This document shows positions 1 through 7,583 of a DNA stretch of 20,945 nucleotides, piece by piece. The stretch covers positions 4,813 to 25,757 of the forward strand of contig BLXT01008007.1 in assembly GCA_019648995.1 (NCBI GenBank). The letters run 5' to 3'. The position numbers and the translations under genes were made by a program. This DNA comes from Plakobranchus ocellatus. Its lineage: Eukaryota; Mollusca; Gastropoda; Plakobranchidae. Position 1 is the first letter of the stretch. Each line of letters starts with the position of its first letter. The notes beneath the pieces were generated by a model. That model saw only the letters and a program-made list of their open reading frames with translations, did not search any database and was not told the origin of the DNA.

Positions 1-193
1 TCTCTCTCTCTCTCTCTCTCTCTTATAACCCTCTCTCTCTCAATTTGTCCGCTTCACCGATAGACGGCAGTGGCTAAAGAAGTTATATTTTTAAATTTGA
101 AGTCTATGAGACGCTGGGTTTAAGGCAAGTCCAATGTTTCTGATCAAAATTTTTATTTTGTAACATCGCTTTAACTCTCTATCTCTCTCTCTC

Positions 194-232
<39 letters not shown>

Positions 233-353
233 ATATTCCTATTTTTTTCTCTTTGTTGGTCTCTTGCTGTAGCTCTCTTTTTCTTTTTCAATTACGGATT
301 TAATCTCCCCATCACATTTTCTTTCTCTCTCCCTCTATCTACCTATCTATTTA

Positions 354-406
<53 letters not shown>

Positions 407-521
407 ATCTATCTATCTATCTATCTTTCACTCTTTTTTTTTTCTTTGTTTTCTGTCGCTCTCGATGCCTTTTCATTTTTCAATTACTCATTCCAACCCA
501 ACCATCCGCCTTTCTCTCTCT

Positions 522-562
<41 letters not shown>
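1..562. repeat. Cluster of (CT)n and (TATC)n microsatellites
   Basis: CT runs occupy 1-22, 175-232, about 356-400 and 513-562, with a (TATC)n stretch near 400-427. Non-repeat spacers (about 50-170, 233-320, 428-510) show no gene. The short frames rich in SLSLSL or ERERER seen here come directly from the dinucleotide repeats. Confidence 0.93.
152..157 (-). promoter_or_regulatory. Candidate polyadenylation signal downstream of the ankyrin ORF
   Basis: AATAAA on the minus strand, about 425 bases past the stop codon at 582. An ATTAAA variant lies nearer, at 304-299. The 3'UTR implied by either would carry the GA repeats of 1-580. Such hexamers occur by chance in AT-rich DNA, so this is only a candidate. 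Confidence 0.25.
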
Positions 563-581
563 GACAATCACTATATATTTC

Positions 582-3500
582 TCAAAGACCAAAACACATT
601 GCATTGAAAAAAAAGTTACCCCTCGCAGTTTGTGTTTCGCTGCCACAAGGCGTCGTAAAGACATTGCCAGGTGAAGAAGCGACGTCAGTTCCGCTGCAGC
701 TGTAGCTTCCTTCCTCGGCACCATGTTTTCTGAGAAGTTCTACGATCTCATGGTGCCCCTTAGATATTGCAAGAGAAAGTGACGTCTCGCCATTAGTTCC
801 CCTTATGTTGACATCAGCTTTGTGTAGGAGCAGAAGACAGACAATACCGATGTGGCCGCGAGAAGATGCCTTCATAAGGGCGGTAAATCCATTCAGGTTT
901 TGCATGTTCACACTAGCGTTGCTGAGAAGCTGCATTCTGGCAATGTCCGCATCACCGTGGAGGCAGGAATGCATTAGAGCTGTTTGACCATCATTATCCT
1001 TCATATCTATGTCAGAGCCATGCTGCAGCAAGTCATTCACAATGATACTATGTTGATTTAAACTGGCGAGCATAAGAGCAGTGTGACCTTCCTTGCTAGC
1101 AGCATGAACATCAGCGTTATGCTCCAACAATATCTTGACTACATTGTCATGGCCTGCAACACAAGCGAGCAAAAGCGCTGTTCTACCATCTTCATCCTTC
1201 AAGTCTATATGAGCGCCATGTTGAAGCAGATTACTCACAATGACACTGTGTCCTTTAACGCTGGCGAACATAAGAGCTGTGCGACCTTGCTTGTTAGCAG
1301 CATGAGCATCAGCGTTATGCTCCAACAAAATCTTGACTACATTGTCATGGCCTTCAAAGCAAGTGAACATAAGCGCTGTATTATCATTTTCATCCTTGAA
1401 GTCTATATGAGCGCCATGTTGTAGCAGATTACTCACAATGACACTGTGTCCTTTAACGCTGGCGAACATAAGAGCTGTGTTACCTTGCTTGGTAGCAGCA
1501 TGAGCATCAGCGTTATGCTCCAACAAAATCTTGACTACATTGTCATGGCCTTCAAAGCAAGCGAACATAAGCGCTGTATTATCATTTTCATCCTTTAAGT
1601 CTATATGAGCGCCATGTTGTAGCAGATTACTCACAATGACACTGTGTCCCTGAGAGCTGGCGACCATAAGAGCTGTGTGATCATACTTGTTAGCAACATG
1701 AGCATCAGCGTTATATTTCAACAATATCTTGACTACCTTATCATAGCCTGCGATGCAAGCGAGCATAAGCGCTGTATTATCATTTTCATCCTTCAAGTCA
1801 ATCTGAGTGCCATATTGTAGCAGATTACTCACAATGACAGTTTGTCCGGAAAAACTGGCAACCATAAGAGCTGTGTGACCTTGCTTATGAGCAGCATGAA
1901 CATCAGCGTTATATTCCAACAATATCTTGACTACCTTGTGATGGCCTTTAATGCAAGCGATCATAAGCGCTGTATTATCATCTTTATTCTTGAAGTCTAT
2001 ATGAGCGCCATGTTGCAGTACATTATTCACAATGACACTGTGTCCCTTAGAGCTGGCGACCATAAGAGCTGTGCGACTTTGCTTGTTAGCAGCATGAACA
2101 TCAGCGTTATGCTCCAACAAAATCTTGACTATATTGTCATGGCCTGCAGCGCAAGCGAACATAAGCGCTGTATTATCATCTTCATCCTTCAAGTCAATCT
2201 GAGCGCCATATTGTAGCAGATTACTCACAATGACACTGTGTCCTTTAACGCTGGCTAACATAAGAGCTGTGTGGCCTTGCTTGTTAGCAGCATGAGCATC
2301 AGCGTTATGCTCCAACAAAATGTTGACCACCTTGTCATGGCCTTCAAAGCAAGCGATCATAAGCGCTGTAATACCATCTTCAATTTTCCAGTCAACTTGA
2401 GCGCCATGTTGCAGCAGATTACTCACGATGACACTGTGTCCGTTAGAGCTGGCGACCATAAGAGCTGTGCGACCTTGCTTGTTAGCAGCATGAACATCAG
2501 CGTTATATTCCAACAATATCTTGACTACCTTGTCATGGCCTTTAATGCAAGCGAGTATAAGTGCTGTATCATCATCTTTATCCTTGAAGTCTATATGAGC
2601 GCCATGTTGCAGTACATTATTCACAATGACACTGTGTCCGTTAGAGCTGGCGACCATAAGAGCTGTGAGACCTTGCTTGTTAGCAGCATGAGCATCAGCG
2701 TTATGCTCCAACAAAATCTTGACTACATTGTCATGGCCTGCAGCGCAAGCGAACATAAGCTCTGTATTATCATCTTCATCCTTCAAGTCAATCTGAGCGC
2801 CATATTGTAGGAGATTACTCACAATGACAGTTTGTCCGGAAAAACTGGCGGCTATAAGAGCTGTGTAACCATACTTGTTAGCAGCATGAGCATCAGCGTT
2901 ATGCTCCAACAAAATCTTGACTACATTGTCATGGCCTGCAGCGCAAGCGAGCATAAGCGCTGTATTATCATCTTCATCTTTCAAGTCAATCTGAGCGCCA
3001 TATTGTAGCAGATTACTCACAATGACACTGTGTCCTTTAACGCTGGCGAACATAAGAGCTGTCTCACCTTGCTTGTTAGCAGCATGAGCATCAGCGTTAT
3101 GCTCCAACAAAATGTTGACCACCTTGTCATGGCCTTCAATGCAAGCGGTCATAAGCGCTGTATTATCATTTTCATTCTTCAAGTCAATCTGAGCGCCATG
3201 TTGTAGCAGATTACTCACAATGACACTGTGTCCCTTAGAGCTGGCGACCATAAGAGCTGTGCGACTTTGCTTGTTAGCAGCATGAACATCAGCGTTATGC
3301 TCCAACAAAATCTTGACTATATTGTCATGGCCTGCAACGCAAGCGAACATAAGCGCTGTATTATCATCTTCATCCTTCAAGTCAATCTGAGCGCCATGTT
3401 GTAGCAGATTACTCACAATGACACTTTGTCCCATTGTACTGGCGGCTATAAGAGCTGTGTGACCTTGCTTGTTAGCAGCATGAGCATCAGCGTTATGCTC

Positions 3501-4373
3501 CAACAAAATGTTGACTACATTGTCATGGCCTGCAATGCAAGCGAGCATAAGCGCTGTATTATCATCTTCATCCTTCAAGTCAATCTGAGCGCCATATTGT
3601 AGCAGATTACTCACAATGACACTGTGTCCTTTGACGCTGGCGAACATAAGAGCTGTGTTACCTTGCTTGTTAGCAGCATGAACATCAGCGTTATGCTCCA
3701 ACAAAATGTTGACCACCTTGTCATGGCCTTCAATGCAAGCGAACATAAGCGCTGTTCTACCATTTTCATTCTTCAAGTCAATCTGAGCGCCATGTTGTAG
3801 CAGATTACTCACGATGACACTGTGTCCCTTAGAGCTGGCGACCATAAGAGCTGTGTGACCTTGCTTGTTAGCAGCATGAACGTCAGCGTTATGCTCCAAC
3901 AAAATGTTGACCACCTTGTCATGGCCTTCAATGCAAGCGATCATAAGCGCTGTTCTACCATCTTCATTCTTCAAGTCAATCTGAGCGCCATGTTGCAGCA
4001 GATCACTCACAATGACACTGTGTCCTTTAACGCTGGCGAACATAAGAGCTGTGTTACCTTGCTTGTTAGCAGCATGAACGTCAGCGTTATGCTCCAACAA
4101 AATCATAACTACATTGCCATGGCCTGCAAAGCAAGCGATTATAAGCGCTGTATTATCATTTTCATCCTTTACGTCTATCTCTACTTTATTTAACAACAAA
4201 ACTTTCACAATGTTTTCGTGCCCGCGAGCGCAAGCATGGTGTAGACCTGTAAAGCCAAAATGATTTCTTGTGTTGATATCAATATTGCTCCAGATAAATA
4301 GTTCGACAACTCTTTTATACCCGAAAGCACATGCGCGATGAAAATTGTCTTGCTTAGAGAATAACGTCCCCAT
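582..4373 (-). CDS. Giant ankyrin-repeat protein (~37 ANK repeats), probably last exon of a spliced gene
   Basis: The minus strand is open without interruption for 3.8 kb, ending at TGA 584-582. From the ATG at 4373 it encodes 1263 residues made almost wholly of 33-residue ankyrin repeats (TALMxA, GHxxVV, LLxxxA core). Two divergent repeats come first, then 32 highly uniform ones (array 993-4160), then three divergent ones and a ~41-residue tail with no recognised domain. No signal peptide or membrane segment is visible. Ankyrin stacks are protein-binding scaffolds; the partner here is unknown. The ATG at 4373 has A at -3 and G at +4 and directly precedes the first repeat. The frame stays open upstream to a stop at 4526-4524, with another ATG at 4469. 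A good splice acceptor at 4427-4426 could instead join this exon in frame to unseen upstream exons, which might carry another domain. Canonical TPLH is replaced by TALM in nearly every core repeat. Family assignment is certain; the full gene model is not. Confidence 0.9.
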   Translation of the reverse strand: MGTLFSKQDNFHRACAFGYKRVVELFIWSNIDINTRNHFGFTGLHHACARGHENIVKVLLLNKVEIDVKDENDNTALIIACFAGHGNVVMILLEHNADVHAANKQGNTALMFASVKGHSVIVSDLLQHGAQIDLKNEDGRTALMIACIEGHDKVVNILLEHNADVHAANKQGHTALMVASSKGHSVIVSNLLQHGAQIDLKNENGRTALMFACIEGHDKVVNILLEHNADVHAANKQGNTALMFASVKGHSVIVSNLLQYGAQIDLKDEDDNTALMLACIAGHDNVVNILLEHNADAHAANKQGHTALIAASTMGQSVIVSNLLQHGAQIDLKDEDDNTALMFACVAGHDNIVKILLEHNADVHAANKQSRTALMVASSKGHSVIVSNLLQHGAQIDLKNENDNTALMTACIEGHDKVVNILLEHNADAHAANKQGETALMFASVKGHSVIVSNLLQYGAQIDLKDEDDNTALMLACAAGHDNVVKILLEHNADAHAANKYGYTALIAASFSGQTVIVSNLLQYGAQIDLKDEDDNTELMFACAAGHDNVVKILLEHNADAHAANKQGLTALMVASSNGHSVIVNNVLQHGAHIDFKDKDDDTALILACIKGHDKVVKILLEYNADVHAANKQGRTALMVASSNGHSVIVSNLLQHGAQVDWKIEDGITALMIACFEGHDKVVNILLEHNADAHAANKQGHTALMLASVKGHSVIVSNLLQYGAQIDLKDEDDNTALMFACAAGHDNIVKILLEHNADVHAANKQSRTALMVASSKGHSVIVNNVLQHGAHIDFKNKDDNTALMIACIKGHHKVVKILLEYNADVHAAHKQGHTALMVASFSGQTVIVSNLLQYGTQIDLKDENDNTALMLACIAGYDKVVKILLKYNADAHVANKYDHTALMVASSQGHSVIVSNLLQHGAHIDLKDENDNTALMFACFEGHDNVVKILLEHNADAHAATKQGNTALMFASVKGHSVIVSNLLQHGAHIDFKDENDNTALMFTCFEGHDNVVKILLEHNADAHAANKQGRTALMFASVKGHSVIVSNLLQHGAHIDLKDEDGRTALLLACVAGHDNVVKILLEHNADVHAASKEGHTALMLASLNQHSIIVNDLLQHGSDIDMKDNDGQTALMHSCLHGDADIARMQLLSNASVNMQNLNGFTALMKASSRGHIGIVCLLLLHKADVNIRGTNGETSLSLAISKGHHEIVELLRKHGAEEGSYSCSGTDVASSPGNVFTTPCGSETQTARGNFFFNAMCFGL
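993..4160 (-). repeat. 198-bp tandem array, 16 units, coding for alternating ankyrin-repeat pairs
   Basis: Thirty-two 33-codon repeats form 16 head-to-tail pairs of 66 codons. The first member of each pair reads like GHDNVVKILLEHNADAHAA, with AC before it. The second reads like GHSVIVSNLLQHGA, with AS before it. Conservation is also strong at DNA level, including third positions: the plus-strand string cacaatgacactgtgtcc recurs in most second members and gcgttatgctccaacaaaat in most first members. A 594-bp (six-repeat) higher-order period is visible between 3171-3764 and 2577-3170. The pattern is what unequal crossover or gene conversion produces. Confidence 0.92.
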
Positions 4374-4425
4374 ATTTAAGGGTTTTTTTGCAAACGTTTC
4401 TTCCTTACACCCATCATTTAAAAGA

Positions 4426-4447
4426 CTGAAATAAATTTGAAAAAGAG
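4426..4447 (-). other. Predicted 3' splice site of the ankyrin exon
   Basis: Read on the minus strand, a pyrimidine-rich tract ends in CTTTTTCAAATTTATTTCAG, with the AG at 4427-4426. The exon would begin at 4425 with the third base of a codon (phase 2 from the preceding exon) and run straight into the ankyrin frame. This makes the 4373 ATG either an internal methionine or the start codon after a 5'UTR exon. The residues encoded upstream of this point (4430-4523) look unlike protein sequence, which favours intron. No matching donor could be identified. Confidence 0.55.
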
Positions 4448-4556
4448 AAAATGAATCTTCAATATGCATATACAAAACTGTTGTGTGTTTGCAATTTTTC
4501 TTACATAACAGCAAAGCTAACGCTTAATAAGCAAAAGGAAAAGAGGGAGATAAAGA

Positions 4557-4610
4557 GAGTGAGAGAGAGAGAAAGAGAGAGAGAGGGAGAGAGGGAGAAA
4601 AAGAGAGAGT

Positions 4611-4641
<31 letters not shown>

Positions 4642-4652
4642 GGAGAAAAAGA

Positions 4653-4693
<41 letters not shown>

Positions 4694-4695
4694 GC
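4557..4695. repeat. (GA)n tract containing a 48-bp duplicated unit
   Basis: GA-rich purine tract in which a segment with gggagagagggagaaaaag and gagtgagag appears twice, offset by 48 bases (ggg at 4585 and 4633). It lies directly next to the SINE target-site copy at 4696 and, in the proposed gene model, within the intron upstream of the ankyrin exon. Confidence 0.9.
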
Positions 4696-4709
4696 AGAAG
4701 ATACTGTAA
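4696..4709. repeat. Target-site duplication, copy 1 of the SINE
   Basis: AGAAGATACTGTAA, identical to 4983-4996 on the other side of the SINE; the flanking bases differ (c/t before, a/g after), so the match is exactly 14 bases. Confidence 0.85.
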
Positions 4710-4982
4710 AGAAAAAGTAAATTGGGTCCCACGCTTAATCCAAGCATCGGGGAACAAGGATTAGGGTCCCGATTGTTCTTGGCATACGGCATTATGAGGT
4801 AGTTTGCCATTTTTTTCCTCGCCGCCTTTAACTTCGCCGGATCTTAAAAGACCTAGCTACCCATATAGTGCTAGGTGGACACAGGGAGCAATGAAAAATT
4901 GACTTGGTCCAGACTAGGATTCGAACCCCGGACCTTTTATTTGGTAGCCAACCACCCTACCAGATGATCTACCGCTCCACAT
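4710..4982 (-). mobile_element. tRNA-derived SINE, full-length-looking insertion
   Basis: On the minus strand the element begins with a tRNA-like head. A degenerate A box TAGATCATCTGG sits at 4971-4960 and a perfect B box GGTTCGAATCC at 4927-4917, about 33 bases apart as in real tRNA genes. The head is followed by ~200 bases of tRNA-unrelated body. It is flanked by identical 14-bp direct repeats (4696-4709 and 4983-4996), the hallmark of LINE-assisted retroposition. The element is transcribed by RNA polymerase III in principle and does not encode protein. A methionine-led open frame at its 3' end (4810 downward) is incidental. Confidence 0.85.
4917..4971 (-). promoter_or_regulatory. Internal RNA polymerase III promoter (A and B boxes) of the SINE
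   Basis: B box GGTTCGAATCC at 4927-4917 matches the 11-base tRNA consensus. The A box near 4971-4960 is degenerate. The cloverleaf does not close properly, so this is a SINE head rather than a tRNA gene. Confidence 0.7.
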
Positions 4983-4996
4983 AGAAGATACTGTAA
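4983..4996. repeat. Target-site duplication, copy 2 of the SINE
   Basis: Second copy of AGAAGATACTGTAA, abutting the tRNA-like 5' end of the SINE. Its perfect identity with copy 1 implies a fairly recent insertion. Confidence 0.85.
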
Positions 4997-5170
4997 GTAT
5001 AGAAAATAGGGGAGTGAGAAAAAGAGAGGTAAATGGGAGGAGAGAACATAAGAAAAAATAAGATACACATATTACAGTAAAGAAAGCTTAAGTTTGTATA
5101 TTTAAAAAAAAAAAAATAGTGTTATTCTTTTACCTAGATCTATATTTATGTTCAAATACCCAAGACTTTT

Positions 5171-5181
5171 CACTCTCTCTT

Positions 5182-5244
<63 letters not shown>
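5171..5244. repeat. (CT)n microsatellite
   Basis: About 74 bases of CT dinucleotides with a few interruptions (ttct) near the left end. The following 5245-5460 is AT-rich and shows no gene. Confidence 0.95.
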
Positions 5245-5248
<4 letters not shown>

Positions 5249-5488
5249 TATCAATGTCTCTGTGTGTATATGAACCATTGCCAAAATGTGAATAGTGCTG
5301 AATATGTCAAAAAAGGGATTAAATAGTGATAAAGTGAATAAAAATAAAATGTTGTGTTTGGTATTAAATTGTTTGTCTTAAAATAAAGATATACATATGA
5401 TAAAACCAAGTGTTTGTCTTGTTTGTGCAATAAAAAAAATGTTGGTTGACAGGTCCATATAATCGGCTATGAAAATGGGACACTTTTA

Positions 5489-5506
5489 ACTTGGTTCAAA
5501 CCAAGT
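5489..5506. repeat. Short perfect hairpin palindrome
   Basis: ACTTGGTT, two-base loop, AACCAAGT. It sits just inside the left arm of the imperfect inverted repeat described at 5466-6908. Function unknown. Confidence 0.6.
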
Positions 5507-5805
5507 ACGGCAACATGAAACCTTTGCAAAAATTTCCCCACAGAAGATTGTGGTTTTATAAAACAGAAATAGATGGCAAACATTTCTAATAACTTCAAGT
5601 TGAATTGGCTGACAGAGATTTACAGGTCTTGACTGTTTTAAGCAAAACTTTCATTCTAGATCTAATGAATAAAACTTCGACGACGCGAAATTAAGAGCCG
5701 TCATATTATTCCTCAATGAAAAGATTTTATAGCGGAATAGGCTTAACAAAGTCTATAAGACTGGATTCTTCAAGTCAGACTTTTTACTTAACGCGATCCG
5801 AGTTA

Positions 5806-6740
5806 ATGTCCGATCGTCACAACCGACAATCATTGTGATTCACGAAAACCAAATATCGTTTTTCTTACTTTCGCGATTCACCATTCCCATTGCGATAACT
5901 TAACAAGAGATCTCTTTTTCAAAATGGCGGACAGTGGGAGACGAGGTGAGTGAGTGCTTCATGTCCGAAAGTTACGGTTTGTCACATTCGACAGTGTTTA
6001 CAGCTATTAAAAGTTTTTTTTTCAATAAAATTTTATTCGCCATGGCACCGTTTTAATAAAATATCACCGTAAATCGCCATAAATGATTGAATTGGCCATG
6101 AACATAATCGAAACTAATAGATCTAGTCAAAATCTATCATCGCGGACATTAAAAACTTTCCCAACCGACAAACTCAGTTCATGTCCAAAGTTAAAATCGA
6201 TGAAAATTGTGTTAAATTATTTTTTATCAGTCCTGATTTTAAAAAGAACAGAACAGTTTTAATTATCTCAGAGAAGTTTAACTATTTTTTTAATACACGT
6301 CTATATCTAAATAGCAAAGAGTTTGTGTTACAATGCATCAATTCAGTCTATTGTGATTATTTCAAGCTTAGACATGTTTCTCATGTCCTCATGCCTTTTC
6401 ATCACAACTGACAGACAATGTTGCCCGTTGCCTACTTTTGCTGTAACTGTACTGGTGCTCAATGCTTTATTCACTCAGCTGTTTAATTTAATTTTGCTTT
6501 TTAAATCATGTTCTTGAGGTGTCATTCTGTATAAATTTGTGATGGTCTTGTCTCTGTCAGTTGTGATGCCGGACATAAAAGACTGTCTCAATTTTTTTAA
6601 TCATAGAGGATTTTTTTTCTTCTAAATGGAAATATGAGAAGAGGTCGGGGTATATTGACTAAATTGGCTCCCATTACGGTTAGGAGGCAACCGAAACTGC
6701 TAGTTTTTAACAAATTTTCATGTACGCATCACAACTGACA
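5806..6740. repeat. Dispersed motif ATGTCCG-n-TCACAACYGACA, five copies
   Basis: Copies lie at 5806-5828 (+), 5961-5993 (+, longer spacer and diverged), 6383-6413 (+, longer spacer), 6555-6576 (-) and 6720-6740 (+, one mismatch). The 6383 and 6555 copies face each other and share a perfect 15-bp inverted repeat (6400-6414 with 6554-6568). The first and last copies also share a following TTGTGATTCA, giving TCACAA...TTGTGA dyads. They surround the candidate exon at 5924. They could be binding sites, subterminal transposon repeats or decayed tandem units. Confidence 0.6.
5924..5945 (+). CDS. Candidate first coding exon of a plus-strand gene (M-A-D-S-G-R-R...)
   Basis: AAAATGGCGGAC gives a strong animal initiation context (A at -3, G at +4). 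Seven codons (Met-Ala-Asp-Ser-Gly-Arg-Arg) plus one base follow, ending in CGAG|GTGAGT, a near-perfect 5' splice site at 5946. The exon would end in phase 1. The preceding 250 bases carry more CpG than most of the window (for example cgacgacgcg, gcgatccg, cgatcg), as often seen at transcription starts. No downstream exon in matching phase could be recognised, and the gene may continue beyond the window. A 22-base exon cannot be assigned to a family. Short ATG-plus-donor combinations do arise by chance. Confidence 0.4.
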
Positions 6741-6974
6741 TTTGTGATTCATTCCTATTTTTTGGTTATTGAAAAAAATCTATAAGGCAAACTATCTTCT
6801 CGTTGACAGAATCAAATAGAAAGATAGTTCAGCTACTTAAATATATAAGCTATAACATTTATAATAGAACTTTAATTTTTTACAAGGTGTCCCACTTTTC
6901 AAGCTCACCATTTGTCAATGGCTCATATATCATGATAAACGACGATTCATAAAACCATAAGCTCATCGGTCTAG

Positions 6975-7068
6975 ATCAATTCGCTTCTGTTTCCACATAA
7001 CCAGCGACAGAAAAAATCAAGCAGTTTGAAATCTTTCAAACATTTCCTCATTCGTCGGATTATTTTAA
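6975..7068 (+). repeat. Diverged direct repeat, copy 1 (partner 7311-7402)
   Basis: Shares blocks such as TCCACA.AACCAGC, ATCAAG.AGTTTGAAATCTTT and TCCTCAT, in the same order and spacing, with 7311-7402. Copy 2 forms the centre of the long inverted repeat; copy 1 has lost or never had the arms. Confidence 0.65.
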
Positions 7069-7103
7069 AGCCAATGACCTAAGTCAGACAAACGCACAAA
7101 TAA

Positions 7104-7228
<125 letters not shown>

Positions 7229-7233
7229 GGTAG

Positions 7234-7495
7234 TTTAATAAAATATTTTTCTCATCTAGATATATTTATTCCGTCTTTTAAAACATCTATCACGCTGTTT
7301 CGATCCTCACTGGATCTCTACTGGATTCGCGTCTGTGTCCACAAAACCAGCAAAAGACACAAATCAAGAAGTTTGAAATCTTTCCGCCACATCCTCATAC
7401 ATTTAAATCCTTAGATCCAGTAAGGATCGGAACAGCTTTGTAGGTGATATAAAAGACGGAATGAATGTCTAGGTGAGAAAAATATTTCATTATAA
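7234..7495. repeat. Long imperfect inverted repeat (arms ~84 bp, loop ~95 bp)
   Basis: Left arm 7234-7317 and the reverse complement of right arm 7413-7495 match at roughly four of five positions. Shared blocks include AAATATTTTTCTCA, ATTCCGTCTTTTA and ACTGGATCT. The RNA or single strand could form a long hairpin. The arrangement resembles a foldback or MITE-type element, but no terminal direct duplication was found, and the 5' end abuts the GACA tract. Confidence 0.7.
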
Positions 7496-7535
7496 GCTCC
7501 TTTTAAAGTAGAGCACTTTAGTCCATTTTGTAAAT

Positions 7536-7583
7536 TAGATAGATAGATAGAGATAGATAGATAAATAGATAGATAGATAGATA
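7536..7583. repeat. (GATA)n microsatellite
   Basis: About eleven GATA/TAGA units with two interruptions. Confidence 0.95.

Larger units (their letters stand above)
5466..6908. repeat. Region bounded by ~25-bp imperfect inverted repeats; possible non-autonomous DNA element
   Basis: Left end 5466-5488 contains GAAAATGGGACACTT. The reverse complement of the right end (6884-6908) contains GAAAAGTGGGACACCTT, and both are preceded by a GCT or GGCTA. No transposase frame lies between them, and no target-site duplication was found. The interval instead contains dispersed copies of a shared motif and a candidate first exon. Calling it a mobile element is inference. Confidence 0.3.

Noticed and set aside
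993..4160. Bacterial (symbiont) origin of the ankyrin gene
   Set aside because: TALM-type repeats occur in bacteria too, but the microsatellite-rich flanks, SINE and splice acceptor show a resident animal locus; no bacterial ribosome-binding site or operon context exists.
805..4193. Several plus-strand open frames of 60-179 codons with Ser/Met/Val/Leu-rich, internally repeated translations
   Set aside because: They are antisense shadows of the ankyrin array: the 198-bp unit is a multiple of three and lacks stops in this frame, so they repeat with the same period and vary only where the ankyrin codons vary.
4517..4810. Open frames encoding long Leu-Ser runs, one starting MANYLIMPYA
   Set aside because: They run from the SINE tail into the GA tract; the Leu-Ser run is the dinucleotide repeat read in triplets.
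4860..4982. A tRNA gene on the minus strand
   Set aside because: The B box is perfect, but the A box is degenerate, the acceptor stem does not pair and the unit is flanked by a target-site duplication, so it is a SINE head.
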